Assembly (NCBI RefSeq): GCF_017377875.1
Contig: NZ_CP070975.1
Coordinates: 1,054,001-1,118,000 of the forward strand
Length of the DNA stretch: 64,000 nt
Source of the DNA: Alcaligenes sp. SORT26
GTDB lineage: Bacteria; Pseudomonadota; Gammaproteobacteria; Burkholderiales; Burkholderiaceae_B
Direction of reading: 5' to 3'
Positions 17,748 to 26,112 of this stretch are shown here, piece after piece. The translations under genes and the position numbers were made by a program. How positions within the stretch are numbered: position 1 is the first letter of the stretch; each line of letters begins with the position of its first letter. The notes under the pieces are model-generated. The model ran no database searches and was not told where the DNA came from. It saw only the letters and a program-made list of their open reading frames with translations.

Positions 17748-18209
17748 ATGTACGAGCGTATCCTGGTATGCACCGACGGCTCAGAACTGTCCGCCCACGC
17801 TGTCACCCATGCCCTGAATCTGGCCAAGACCAGCGGCGCCAAATTGCTGGCCCTGCGCGTCATTCCGCGCTATCGCCAAAGCTACCTGGAGGGCGGCCCC
17901 ATTATTGATCAGAAGCTCGATAGCCGTATCGAAGCCTCCTGGGTAGAGCACGCGCAATCCGAACTGGCTGCCGTCAAGCAAGCCGGGAAAGATATTGGCG
18001 TCTCGGTGAAAGGTCTGGTGGTGAAATCCGAACTGGTGGCCGATGCCATTATTTCCACCGCTGAAAAACAAAACGCCGACTTGATCGTGATGTCCTCGCA
18101 CGGCCGCAAAGGCTACAAGCGCCTGCTATTGGGCAGCGAAACACAACATGTGCTGACCTATTCGGAAATTCCGGTATTGGTTATTCGCAAGAAAGCCAAG
18201 AAAAAATAA
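17748..18209 (+). CDS. Universal stress protein (UspA family)
   Basis: 153 residues from the ATG at 17748, which has AGGA upstream. It begins MYERILVCTDGSELS, the typical first strand of the Usp fold. The ATP-binding loop near the end, IVMSSHGRKGYKRLLLGSETQHVLTYSEIPVLVI, fits the G-x2-G-x9-G-[ST] pattern of nucleotide-binding members. The protein is cytoplasmic and its role is in stress survival, with no enzyme activity to assign. It has its own terminator and is divergent from thiolase paralogue 2. Confidence 0.94.
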   Translation: MYERILVCTDGSELSAHAVTHALNLAKTSGAKLLALRVIPRYRQSYLEGGPIIDQKLDSRIEASWVEHAQSELAAVKQAGKDIGVSVKGLVVKSELVADAIISTAEKQNADLIVMSSHGRKGYKRLLLGSETQHVLTYSEIPVLVIRKKAKKK

Positions 18210-18226
18210 AAATATCGCCAGGCATC

Positions 18227-18252
18227 AAAACGCAAACTTCGGTTTGCGTTTT
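18227..18252 (+). terminator. Rho-independent terminator with a TTCG tetraloop
   Basis: An 11-bp stem AAAACGCAAAC/GTTTGCGTTTT is closed by C(TTCG)G, a very stable tetraloop, and followed by T residues. It ends the universal stress gene, 20 bases before the start of the next gene. Confidence 0.9.
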
Positions 18253-18271
18253 TCGTTCTCAGGAGCCCGCC

Positions 18272-19057
18272 ATGAGCATTAGCACACAGGAAAAACGCCG
18301 CCGCTTTCGCGCCTTGCATGAAAGTGGCCTACTGATTTTGCCCAATCCCTGGGACATAGGCGGAGCCAAACGCCTGGAACGTCTGGGTGCACAGGCCATT
18401 GCTAGCAGCAGCGCAGCCTTTGCCTGGTCAAACGGTCTGGAAGATTTTGAGGTGGGCCGAGATGCTCTTCTCGCCCATTTGCAGGAGATAGCGGCCAGCA
18501 CAGACTTGCCGCTTAATGCCGACTTTGAAAATGGTTTTGCCGATGAGCCGGATCAAGTCGCCGCGAATGTGACCCTGGCGATTCAAACCGGTATTGCCGG
18601 TTTATCCATTGAAGATCGCTACGGTGACGAGCTTTATGATCTGGACTTGTCCGTAGCCCGCCTGCAGGCAGCCAAGCAAGCCATTAACGCCAGCGGTGAG
18701 GATGTCCTGCTGATAGGACGTTGTGAAGGTCTGTTGATCGGCCTGCTGGATCTGGCTCAAACCATTACCAGATTGCAAGCCTATGCCCAGGCGGGAGCAG
18801 ATGTGGTCTACGCGCCCGGTTTGCGCGAACTGGACGATATTGCCCAAGTGGTACAGGCGCTGGCCCCTACCCCGGTCAACGTGCTGCTGATTCACCCCGG
18901 GCTCAAGGTCCCCGATCTGGCCGCTATTGGCGTGCGTCGTGTCAGCACCGGTTCACAACTGGCCCTGGCGACCTGGAACCGTTTTGAACAAGCCAGTTTG
19001 CAACTTCTGGAACAAGGGCATTTACCCCCTACCCAGCCGCATCGCCGCTGGTCCTGA
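18272..19057 (+). CDS. Isocitrate lyase/PEP mutase superfamily protein
   Basis: 261 residues. The fold is recognised by LPNPWDIGGAKRLERLGAQAIASSSAAFAWSNG at the N-terminus, PLNADFENGF near residues 85-95 (metal-binding acidic strand), GLSIEDR near 112 and RCEGLL near 150. Superfamily members act on alpha-oxycarboxylates (PEP mutase, oxaloacetase, 2-methylisocitrate lyase). The lyase signature K-K-C-G-H is absent, so it is not a true isocitrate or methylisocitrate lyase. AGGAG stands about 8 bases before the ATG. It is a single gene ended by a bidirectional terminator. The substrate is unknown. Confidence 0.88.
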   Translation: MSISTQEKRRRFRALHESGLLILPNPWDIGGAKRLERLGAQAIASSSAAFAWSNGLEDFEVGRDALLAHLQEIAASTDLPLNADFENGFADEPDQVAANVTLAIQTGIAGLSIEDRYGDELYDLDLSVARLQAAKQAINASGEDVLLIGRCEGLLIGLLDLAQTITRLQAYAQAGADVVYAPGLRELDDIAQVVQALAPTPVNVLLIHPGLKVPDLAAIGVRRVSTGSQLALATWNRFEQASLQLLEQGHLPPTQPHRRWS

Positions 19058-19087
19058 CTCACAGACACAAAACAAGCAGGCATAAAA

Positions 19088-19115
19088 AAAGCGCAAGCCT
19101 CACAGCTTGCGCTTT
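19088..19115. terminator. Bidirectional terminator
   Basis: An 11-bp stem AAAGCGCAAGC/GCTTGCGCTTT with a 6-base loop is flanked by A-rich and T-rich sides. It lies between two convergent genes, the PEP-mutase-family gene and the 46-codon gene at 19135-19275. Confidence 0.88.
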
Positions 19116-19134
19116 TTAACCCTTCAGTCAGAAC

Positions 19135-19275
19135 TTAGCTGTCCTGAGCCTGGTCGCTGGACGCGTCCACCTTGGCTTCCTGATCGGTTTCTACGGCAGC
19201 TTTCTTAGGAGCAACCCAATTCAGGGGCTCAACCTCGAATGCTTGTTTACGACGTACTGGTTTCGATTTGCTCAC
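19135..19275 (-). CDS. Small hypothetical protein, 46 residues
   Basis: A GTG start at 19275 is preceded by AGGAG at a 6-base distance; the frame of 46 codons ends in TAA and is followed at once by a bidirectional terminator. The peptide starts very basic (MSKSKPVRRKQAF), has a middle EPLNWVAPKK segment, and ends acidic and polar (DASSDQAQDS). It has no membrane segment or signal peptide. I do not recognise the family. Good ribosome site, terminator and a strong dyad upstream support a real gene. The charge split suggests a nucleic-acid- or ribosome-associated peptide, but this is a guess. Confidence 0.65.
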   Translation of the reverse strand: MSKSKPVRRKQAFEVEPLNWVAPKKAAVETDQEAKVDASSDQAQDS

Positions 19276-19362
19276 GAATAACTCCTGCTCAATATCGACA
19301 GGGGGCGCTGCCCTTAGCGCCCCGATTTCTTTATTATATCAATGATTAGACCACAAATCAAT

Positions 19363-19396
19363 TTTGCTTATGATATGAGCTCATTATGAAAGCAAA
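19363..19396. promoter_or_regulatory. 34-bp symmetrical dyad in the divergent promoter region
   Basis: The core ATGAGCTCAT (19375-19384) is flanked at equal 5-base distances by TTTGCTT (19363-19369) and AAGCAAA (19390-19396). It lies in the A+T-rich gap of 286 bases between the 46-codon gene (minus) and the LysR gene (plus). It is a likely operator for a dimer or tetramer, possibly the LysR protein itself. No further gene is visible in the gap. Confidence 0.45.
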
Positions 19397-19561
19397 TTAG
19401 GCGACGTTAGAACAAAATAAAGACAAATTGAAACAGCGTTTTCTCATAGACGATTCAGACCAAAACAAGGGCCCTGACTACGTCGCGATTCATACCGCTA
19501 CAAGGCAAGCGTAAAAACTCAGTTTTCACACATTTGCGTACAACAATAAAGAGACAATGGC

Positions 19562-20455
19562 ATGCACGATTTCCGCCCCACCGACAACCTGGATCGCTCC
19601 TTGCGCGGCTTTTTACGCATCGCTCAATTGGGCTCGGTCAGCAGAGCCGCCGATGATTTGGGACAAAGCCAATCCAGCCTGAGCAAACAATTAAGTTCGC
19701 TGGAGCAAAGCCTGGGCCAGACTCTGTTTACGCGCACTGGGCGCGGAGTCAGCCTGAATGATGCTGGTGAGCTGCTGCGCCAAGCCATCGAGCCCGCCTA
19801 TAGCCGCATTGACAGTGCCATTCATGCTGTACGCCAGGATCACGGCGTCAATTCAGGCACAGTGCGGCTGGCCACCGTACATACCTTGAGCTACTACTTC
19901 ATGTCCGATGTGGCTGCCGCTTTCATGAGTTCCCACCCAGGCGTGAATTTGTCCTTGTTGGGACGCAGTTCGCCCGAGGTCGTGGCTTTGGTGGAAAGCG
20001 GCAAGGCCGATGTGGGTTTTGTGTACGACTCGGCGGTGGACTGTGGAGGCTTGATCTCGCACACTTTGTTTGACGATCAAATGTGCCGCATCTCCGCCCG
20101 GCAGGAGCCTTTTCCCAATGCAGACTTAAGCCACCAGACCTTGCGCCTGATCGGCTTTCCGCCCCACTACGCCCTGCGCCGCATGATTCACAGCAGCGGC
20201 CTGCATCCCGAATTTGTGACCGAAGTTGAAACCATAGACGCCATGTTGCGGCTGGTGGCTTCAGGACTGGGAGACTGTATCTTGCCCAGCCGCATTCCCG
20301 ACAGCCTGTTGCACGAGCACAATCTGCATAAATACCCCATTGAGCAGCCCATTCTGCAACGCCGCGTCGTCGCAATCTTGCGGGCAGACCGTGATCCGCA
20401 AGCCCTGACCTCCAGGCTACTGGAATGTGCTTTACGCACAGCCCAAAGCGTATAG
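19562..20455 (+). CDS. LysR family transcriptional regulator
   Basis: 297 residues. The N-terminal helix-turn-helix is at about 12-70 (GFLRIAQLGSVSRAADDLGQSQSSLSKQLSSLE), with LFTRTGRGVSLNDAG completing the wing. The effector domain starts near residue 98 with GTVRLATVHTL and has the usual two lobes. It converges on the decarboxylase gene and is divergent from the 46-codon gene, so either could be its target. The effector is unknown. Confidence 0.93.
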   Translation: MHDFRPTDNLDRSLRGFLRIAQLGSVSRAADDLGQSQSSLSKQLSSLEQSLGQTLFTRTGRGVSLNDAGELLRQAIEPAYSRIDSAIHAVRQDHGVNSGTVRLATVHTLSYYFMSDVAAAFMSSHPGVNLSLLGRSSPEVVALVESGKADVGFVYDSAVDCGGLISHTLFDDQMCRISARQEPFPNADLSHQTLRLIGFPPHYALRRMIHSSGLHPEFVTEVETIDAMLRLVASGLGDCILPSRIPDSLLHEHNLHKYPIEQPILQRRVVAILRADRDPQALTSRLLECALRTAQSV

Positions 20456-20516
20456 CAAGACTTTGCAACAAGAACCAGTCGCAAGGGTTCGTCACAGATA
20501 AACAGTCCATAAAAAG

Positions 20517-20582
20517 GGGCCTGATGAGAGACCCTTCAAGTCTGGAACGCTTCCAGAATCCTGAAGGCCAATCATCAGGCCC
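20517..20582 (-). terminator. Large nested stem-loop, probable terminator of the decarboxylase gene
   Basis: Three nested stems make a 66-base hairpin: an outer 11-bp stem GGGCCTGATGA/TCATCAGGCCC, a middle CCTTCA/TGAAGG and an inner CTGGAA/TTCCAG. On the minus strand it is followed by five T (20511-20515). It sits between convergent genes (LysR stop 20455, decarboxylase stop 20645). Confidence 0.65.
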
Positions 20583-20644
20583 GCTTGCTTTCCTGCCCTG
20601 CTCAAGCGCCGAAGCCCCGCCCCGGTGCTTGATGGCAGCTTGCT

Positions 20645-22912
20645 TTACTGTGCCACGCAGTCCACGTAGTAACGCTTCTGACCGGAGGCATCCACCTCTT
20701 CCACAAAACCGTGGATATCCGTACCAAAGCCAGGACACTGGCGATGTAGTTCACGCGAGAACTTCAGGAAATCCACAATCGTCTTGTTGAAGGCTTCGCC
20801 AGGAATCAAGAGCGGAATGCCGGGTGGGTAAGGCGTGATCAAGTTGGTGGTCACACGACCTTCCAACTGATCAATCTCGACCCGTTCAGTACGGCGCTGG
20901 GCGATGCAGGCAAAAGCATCAGCCGGACGCATGACAGGCACCACATCCGACAGGTACATATCCGTCATCAAGCGAGCAATATCGTGCTTGGCGTACAACT
21001 GGTGCACGTGCTGGCACAAATCGCGCAGGCCCATTTCTTCGTAGCACGGATACTGACGCGCAAACTGTGGCAGGACACGCCAGACAGGCAGGTTACGGTC
21101 GTAATCGTCCTTGAACTGCTGCAGCGCTGTCACCAGAGAATTCCAGCGGCCTTTGGTAATGCCGATGGTGAACATGATGAAGAAGCTGTACAGGCCAATC
21201 TTCTCCACGATCACGCCACGCTGTGCCAGGAACTTGGTCACGATGGAGGCCGGAATACCGGTTTCCCCAAAGGTGCCTGTCAGATCCAGGCCGGGGGTGA
21301 CAATGGTCGCCTTGATGGGGTCCAGCATATTGAAGCCATCAGCCAGCGGGCCAAAGCCGTGCCATTCGCTGTGCTCGACATCATCCGTGATGATCCAGTC
21401 CTCGGGCTGACCGACACCATCCTCTGCCAGCGTGGGTGGGCCCCAGACCTTGAACCACCAGTCGTCTTCGTCAAACTGCGACTCCACCTTGCGCATGGCA
21501 CGGCGGAAATCCAGCGCTTCAATAATGCTTTCTTCGACCAGCACACGGCCACCGGGAGGCTCCATCATGGCGGCTGCCACATCGCAAGACGCAATAATCG
21601 CGTACTGCGGGCTGGTGCTGGTGTGCATCAGATAGGCTTCATTGAACAGGTGACGGTCCAGGCTGCGCGTGGCCGAATCCTGGGCCAGCACGTGGCTGGC
21701 CTGGCTCAAACCGGCCAGCAGCTTGTGCGTGGATTGAGTAGAGAACACCAGCGTCTCTTGTGGACGGGGGCGGTTCTTGCCCATGGCGTGGAATTGACCA
21801 TAGAAAGGATGGAACGCCGCGTGCGGAATCCAGGCTTCGTCAAAGTGCAGCACTTCCACATACCCGTCTACGGCATTCTTGATCACCTGAGTGTCGTAAA
21901 TAATGCCGTCGTAGGTGGACTGAGTCAGCGTCAAAACGCGGGGTTTGACCGTGTCCGCATCCAGGTGCGAGAGCAAGGGATGCTTGCGGATTTTCTCGCG
22001 AATGGTCTCGATATCGAATTCGCTGCGTGCAATGGGGCCAATAATCCCGAAGTGGTTGCGTGTAGGACGCAGGAACACGGGGATGGCACCTGTCATCACA
22101 ATGCTGTGCAGGATGGACTTGTGGCAATTGCGGTCCACCACCACCACATCGCCCGGGGCCACCGCGTGATGCCAGACAATCTTGTTGCTGGTGCTGGTGC
22201 CGTTGGTGACGAAAAAGCAGTGGTCGGCATTGAAAATACGTGCCGCATTGCGTTCACTGGCGCCAATGGCGCCGTTGTGATCCAGCAACTGGCCAAGTTC
22301 CTCGACGGCATTACACACGTCGGCGCGCAGCATGTTCTCACCAAAGAACTGGTGAAAAATCTGCCCGACCGGGCTTTTCAGAAAAGCCACGCCACCGGAA
22401 TGACCAGGGCAATGCCAAGAATAAGAACCGTCCTCGGCATAATCCAGCAAGGCTTTCAGAAACGGCGGCTTGACGCCTTCCACATAGCTGCGCGCCTCAC
22501 GCACGATGTGACGCGCCACAAACTCGGGCGTGTCCTCGAACATGTGAATGACGCCTTGCAGCTCGCGCAAGATATCGTTTGGCATATGACGAGCCGTTTT
22601 AGTCTCGCCATAAACATAAATGGGTACATCGGTATTGCGACGACGCACTGCCCGAATAAAGGCACGCAGATTGACTAGCGCGGGGGCGCTGTCTCCATCT
22701 TGCGTGAACTCCTCATCATCGATGGACAAAATAAACGCGCTGGCACGACTTTGCTGCTGGGCAAATTGACTCAGATCGCCATAACTGGTGGTTCCCAACA
22801 CCTCGAAGCCTTCGGCCTCGATCGCATCTGCTAATACACGAATGCTCAGACCAGACGCATTTTCAGAACGAAAATCCTCATCGATGATCACAATGGGGAA
22901 TTGATATTGCAT
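20645..22912 (-). CDS. Orn/Lys/Arg decarboxylase (fold type I, PLP-dependent), probably arginine decarboxylase
   Basis: 755 residues, the size of AdiA/CadA-type enzymes. Residues 1-135 form the response-regulator-like wing domain. The PLP domain includes SWHCPGHSGGVAFLKSP near 165-181, TNGTSTSNKIVWHHA near 236-250 and DRNCHKS near 260. The PLP-binding Lys is Lys397 in STHKLLAGLSQAS, preceded by the Asp of HFDEAW. The C-terminal domain ends YVDCVAQ. The enzyme makes an amine and CO2, for acid resistance or polyamine supply. The overall pattern is nearest the arginine-type enzymes, but ornithine or lysine cannot be excluded. It stands alone, with no antiporter gene beside it. Confidence 0.9.
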   Translation of the reverse strand: MQYQFPIVIIDEDFRSENASGLSIRVLADAIEAEGFEVLGTTSYGDLSQFAQQQSRASAFILSIDDEEFTQDGDSAPALVNLRAFIRAVRRRNTDVPIYVYGETKTARHMPNDILRELQGVIHMFEDTPEFVARHIVREARSYVEGVKPPFLKALLDYAEDGSYSWHCPGHSGGVAFLKSPVGQIFHQFFGENMLRADVCNAVEELGQLLDHNGAIGASERNAARIFNADHCFFVTNGTSTSNKIVWHHAVAPGDVVVVDRNCHKSILHSIVMTGAIPVFLRPTRNHFGIIGPIARSEFDIETIREKIRKHPLLSHLDADTVKPRVLTLTQSTYDGIIYDTQVIKNAVDGYVEVLHFDEAWIPHAAFHPFYGQFHAMGKNRPRPQETLVFSTQSTHKLLAGLSQASHVLAQDSATRSLDRHLFNEAYLMHTSTSPQYAIIASCDVAAAMMEPPGGRVLVEESIIEALDFRRAMRKVESQFDEDDWWFKVWGPPTLAEDGVGQPEDWIITDDVEHSEWHGFGPLADGFNMLDPIKATIVTPGLDLTGTFGETGIPASIVTKFLAQRGVIVEKIGLYSFFIMFTIGITKGRWNSLVTALQQFKDDYDRNLPVWRVLPQFARQYPCYEEMGLRDLCQHVHQLYAKHDIARLMTDMYLSDVVPVMRPADAFACIAQRRTERVEIDQLEGRVTTNLITPYPPGIPLLIPGEAFNKTIVDFLKFSRELHRQCPGFGTDIHGFVEEVDASGQKRYYVDCVAQ

Positions 22913-23076
22913 GCCATGTCCTTAATACAAGGGAGTGCCGCGCAGGCGGCAAAAAAAGGAGGGACGTCAGTCGCTTTTGTGCAGCAGATCGTACCGGGTT
23001 TAACGTCCCATCATGTGACACTTGCTTTTCCCTACGTCCTTGGGCATAATTCTACATGTCCCAGGACAAAACAAAA

Positions 23077-23150
23077 GGCGTGGTGACAGATTGGCTATGT
23101 GACGGACTGCAAATCCGTTCAGGTTGGTTCGATTCCAGCACACGCCTCCA
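23077..23150 (+). tRNA. tRNA-Cys (GCA)
   Basis: A 74-base cloverleaf ends in an encoded CCA. The anticodon arm ACGGA-CTGCAAA-TCCGT gives anticodon GCA. The T arm is GTTGG-TTCGATT-CCAGC and the D stem is a 3-bp ACA/TGT as in other cysteine tRNAs. The acceptor stem pairs 6 of 7 positions; the last pair is G7 opposite A66. A hairpin terminator follows 57 bases later. Confidence 0.95.
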
Positions 23151-23207
23151 TCTTGCTTGCATTCAAGACAGACAAAACAGGCTTTGTTTCCGGTTTTGAT
23201 CACACAG

Positions 23208-23233
23208 AAAAAGTCGCCATTACGGCGATTTTT
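23208..23233 (+). terminator. Rho-independent terminator after tRNA-Cys
   Basis: AAAAA(G)TCGCC pairs with GGCGATTTTT, with one bulged G and a 5-base loop, followed by more T. The next 332 bases (23234-23565) show no gene, repeat or strong promoter. Confidence 0.75.
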
Positions 23234-23565
23234 TTATTCCTTTTTCCTGTACAGCAAATCCTTGTACTACGCGCTGCGGCCAAGCACTTCCATCGGTTTT
23301 GGCCCACCGTTCCAACTTGGCCTGCAATTTAACACAAGCAAGCGCGTGATCTGCGCAAAAAACCCTCTTTTTAGTGCCCTAAAAACATCAATTTGCCTGC
23401 AACGCCTTTCAGGTCTTGAACCCTGACTTTGTAGCTGTTACATGCAGATGGTTTGAGGGCAAATTTATTGTCTGAAAGTGTCTGTTTTTCACTACGACCT
23501 AGAACAAAGCCGAACCCGGCAAGCGGCAAGACCACCCTATCCTTTTACGACAACGTAACGCTGCT

Positions 23566-23970
23566 GTGGTCCCGGTAAAACACAAGCTGATCTCAAGCCC
23601 TGTTTTTATTGACAACCCGCCCCACCCAAGCAAAATATCCGGGCAGGCGGAAACCGTGGCGCTGCATAAGGTGATGGTGACCACCGCCGCTGTGATCTGG
23701 AACTTTCTTTACAACTGGGTCTTTGAAGCCTGGGAGAGAAAGCGCAACATGGCGTCCCGCAGTCTTTTGCTTCGCTGCGCACACGCCATCGGCTTTGAGG
23801 GTGGTCTTATCCTGACGTGCTTACCTATTTATATGTTGTGGTACAGCATCGGCCCGTGGAAGGCTTTCACCATGGCATTGGCTCTTCTGGTGTTTTTCCT
23901 TGTGTACACCTTCATCTTCACGCTGCTGTTCGACAAGGTGTTCAGACTTCCACAACATCAGGCCGCCTAA
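23566..23970 (+). pseudogene. PACE (AceI-like) efflux transporter gene, truncated at the 5' end
   Basis: The frame opens at a GTG and reads 134 residues. Residues about 60-130 form one complete bacterial-transmembrane-pair repeat: RCAHAIGFEGGLILTCLPI, a second membrane helix and YTFIFTLLFDKVF. Residues about 35-58 match only the second half of the first repeat (AVIWNFLYNWVFEAWERKR). The first helix, which should begin with an R-x2-HA-x-GFE motif, is missing. The first 34 residues are unrelated to the family, and no remnant is seen upstream in other frames. Intact PACE proteins have four helices and export biocides such as chlorhexidine, so this three-helix remnant is probably non-functional. 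It lies just after tRNA-Cys. Confidence 0.7.
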
Positions 23971-23988
23971 GGGCCCACACGCAACAAG

Positions 23989-24031
23989 AAAAACAGCCCC
24001 GCTTTCGACACGTCAAAGCGGGGCTGTTTTT
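23989..24031 (+). terminator. Strong rho-independent terminator after the PACE remnant
   Basis: A perfect 17-bp stem (23989-24005 with 24015-24031) rich in G+C ends in TTTTT with a 9-base loop. The following 236 bases up to xthA hold a possible -10 box TATGAT near 24131 and nothing else recognisable. Confidence 0.92.
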
Positions 24032-24267
24032 ATCTTCAGATAGGGAAATGGAGCTGTGTGAAACGCACATCGCAGACCCATTCACCTGGCTTACGCCCAG
24101 GTATCAAGAGCTGCTAAAAAGCTGAGCGCTGATATGATAGTGGCATCCGCGCAACATGAGCAGCTCTGACACCGCAAGGACTGAGTCAGCCCTGAACGGG
24201 GCAGGCCAATAAAACAATGTCAGCAGCCCCATGCAACACCCTGAATTCAAAAGAATATCTCTACACC

Positions 24268-25050
24268 ATGAAATTAACCACCTGGAACGTCAACTCCCTG
24301 AACGTCCGTCTTCCCCAAGTCCTGGATTGGCTGGAGGCTAACCCGGTAGACGTCTTGTGTCTGCAAGAGCTGAAACTGCCCGACGAGCGCTTCCCCTTGG
24401 AGGCCTTTCAGGAAATCGGCTATCACGCCCACTGGGCAGGCCAAAAAACCTATAACGGTGTGGCTCTGATTTCCCGTGAACCCGGCACCGACGTACAGCG
24501 CAACCTGCCCAATTACGAAGACCCGCAGCAGCGCCTGCTGGCCGCCACCTACGCATCGCCAGACGGCCCGGTACGGGTGATCTGCGCCTACTGCCCCAAC
24601 GGGCAATCGCTGGAAAGCGAGAAGTACACCTACAAGCTGGAATGGTTTGCCGCCTTGCACGACTGGCTGGAAAAAGAATTGCAGCAGTATCCGCGTCTGG
24701 CCATTCTGGGCGACTATAATATTGCCCCAGCCGACCAGGACGTCTACGACCCCGCCAAGTGGGTTGATGACGTTTTAGTCTCTCCACCAGAACGTGCTGC
24801 CTTCGAGCGCTTGCTGGCACTGGGCCTGCACGATGCCTACCGCTTGTTCGAGCAAAGCGGCAGCCCCTTTACCTGGTGGGACTATCGCCGTTTTGCGTTC
24901 CGTCGCGATGCGGGGCTGCGTATTGATCATGCCCTGCTGTCCGACGCCCTGAAGTCACGTTGTACGGCCTGCGATATTGATCGCGAACCACGCGCCAATG
25001 AGCAGCCTTCGGACCACGCACCGGTCACAGCCACCTTGTCTTTTAGCTGA
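24268..25050 (+). CDS. xthA: Exodeoxyribonuclease III
   Basis: 260 residues from the ATG at 24268, chosen because the conserved fold begins at once (MKLTTWNVNSLNVRL). An in-frame ATG 51 bases upstream is possible. Catalytic motifs of the exonuclease III/APE1 family are LCLQELKLPDE near residue 31 (metal-binding Glu), AYCPNGQS near 110, ILGDYNIAPADQDVYDP near 147-163 (Asp and Asn), FTWWDYR near 209, LRIDHALLS near 227 and SDHAPV near 250 (catalytic Asp-His). It cuts abasic sites and degrades 3' ends in base-excision repair. It starts the run leading to gmk, rpoZ and spoT. Confidence 0.95.
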   Translation: MKLTTWNVNSLNVRLPQVLDWLEANPVDVLCLQELKLPDERFPLEAFQEIGYHAHWAGQKTYNGVALISREPGTDVQRNLPNYEDPQQRLLAATYASPDGPVRVICAYCPNGQSLESEKYTYKLEWFAALHDWLEKELQQYPRLAILGDYNIAPADQDVYDPAKWVDDVLVSPPERAAFERLLALGLHDAYRLFEQSGSPFTWWDYRRFAFRRDAGLRIDHALLSDALKSRCTACDIDREPRANEQPSDHAPVTATLSFS

Positions 25051-25065
25051 CACACTCATTTCATT

Positions 25066-25395
25066 ATGCAAATTCAAAGCCAAATCATTGAGCAGACTGA
25101 CTCGGCCTATGTGCTTGAGATCACCTTGGAAGAAGAACACAAGGTCTGGGCCTATCTGGCCATTAGCGAGCCTGATCTGGATGCCGTCGCCCAAATCGTC
25201 CCGCCCGAGCAGTTTGAAGCCGGTGGCGATGTGCATGTGATGGCCATTGCCCAAGCTGAAGATGCCCCACGGGAAGTGGAAGAGGTTCTGTTTTCCATGA
25301 GTCCCAATGACACGGTCGTCTTTCTGTGTGCGGATGAAGCCAGTGTGACGGCTGTGTTGAATGAGTTCGGGCAAACCGACTCCAGCAGCAACTAA
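25066..25395 (+). CDS. Conserved hypothetical protein between xthA and gmk
   Basis: 109 residues, acidic (many Glu and Asp), with no membrane segment, signal peptide or cysteine motif; one lone Cys is at residue 88. It starts 15 bases after the xthA stop and ends 37 bases before gmk, so it is likely cotranscribed. I do not recognise the family. The pattern of alternating hydrophobic strands and the Glu/Asp-rich composition suggest a small cytoplasmic alpha/beta protein. Confidence 0.75.
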   Translation: MQIQSQIIEQTDSAYVLEITLEEEHKVWAYLAISEPDLDAVAQIVPPEQFEAGGDVHVMAIAQAEDAPREVEEVLFSMSPNDTVVFLCADEASVTAVLNEFGQTDSSSN

Positions 25396-25432
25396 TTCTT
25401 TTATAAAAATCTACTTCTAGAGTCTGCTCTCC

Positions 25433-26077
25433 ATGTCCACGAGCTATCCTGGCACTGTTTTTATGGTTGTCGCCCCCAGTGGGGCGGGCAAATCCAGTCT
25501 GGTCAACGCCCTCCTGGCTAACGATTCCAACATCATGCTGTCCATCTCGGCCACCACACGTGCGCCCCGCCCCGGTGAAACCGACGGTGAACACTATTTC
25601 TTTGTGGACAAAGCGCGCTTTGAAAACATGGTCGCAGAGAACGCCATGCTGGAATGGGCTCAGGTGCATGACAACTACTACGGCACCCCTCGCGATCCCA
25701 TTCAGAAAGCCCTGGGTGAAGGCCGGGATGTGTTGCTGGAAATCGACTGGCAAGGTGCCCGTCTGGCCCGCGAGCATTTCCCCGAAGCTGTGGGCATTTT
25801 CATCCTGCCGCCCTCCTTGCCCACACTGAAGGCGCGTTTGCGCAAACGCGGGCAAGACAGCGAAGAGACGATTGCCCGTCGCGTCGAGGCCGCCGAGCAC
25901 GAAATCGCCCATGTCCGTGACTGTCAATATGCTATTATCAATGAGGATTTTGATACGGCATTACAGCAGCTATTGAGTATTGTGCAGGCCAGTCGTTTGC
26001 GCACTGCCACTCAGTCAGTACGGCATCGCCAACTCTTTCAACAATTAGGCGCAGATGCCCTGCTGAACCAGGGCTGA
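25433..26077 (+). CDS. gmk: Guanylate kinase
   Basis: 214 residues. The P-loop [11 protein letters not shown] is near residues 12-22. The GMP-binding signature begins with [20 protein letters not shown] near 37-56 and includes [13 protein letters not shown] near 74-86, and [11 protein letters not shown] follows near 101. It phosphorylates GMP to GDP in purine nucleotide synthesis and recycling. It stands directly before rpoZ and spoT, a conserved arrangement that links guanine nucleotides with ppGpp metabolism. Confidence 0.97.
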   Translation: MSTSYPGTVFMVVAPSGAGKSSLVNALLANDSNIMLSISATTRAPRPGETDGEHYFFVDKARFENMVAENAMLEWAQVHDNYYGTPRDPIQKALGEGRDVLLEIDWQGARLAREHFPEAVGIFILPPSLPTLKARLRKRGQDSEETIARRVEAAEHEIAHVRDCQYAIINEDFDTALQQLLSIVQASRLRTATQSVRHRQLFQQLGADALLNQG

Positions 26078-26112
26078 TCTCCTTCTTATTTCTTTTTGAT
26101 AACAGGTCTACT

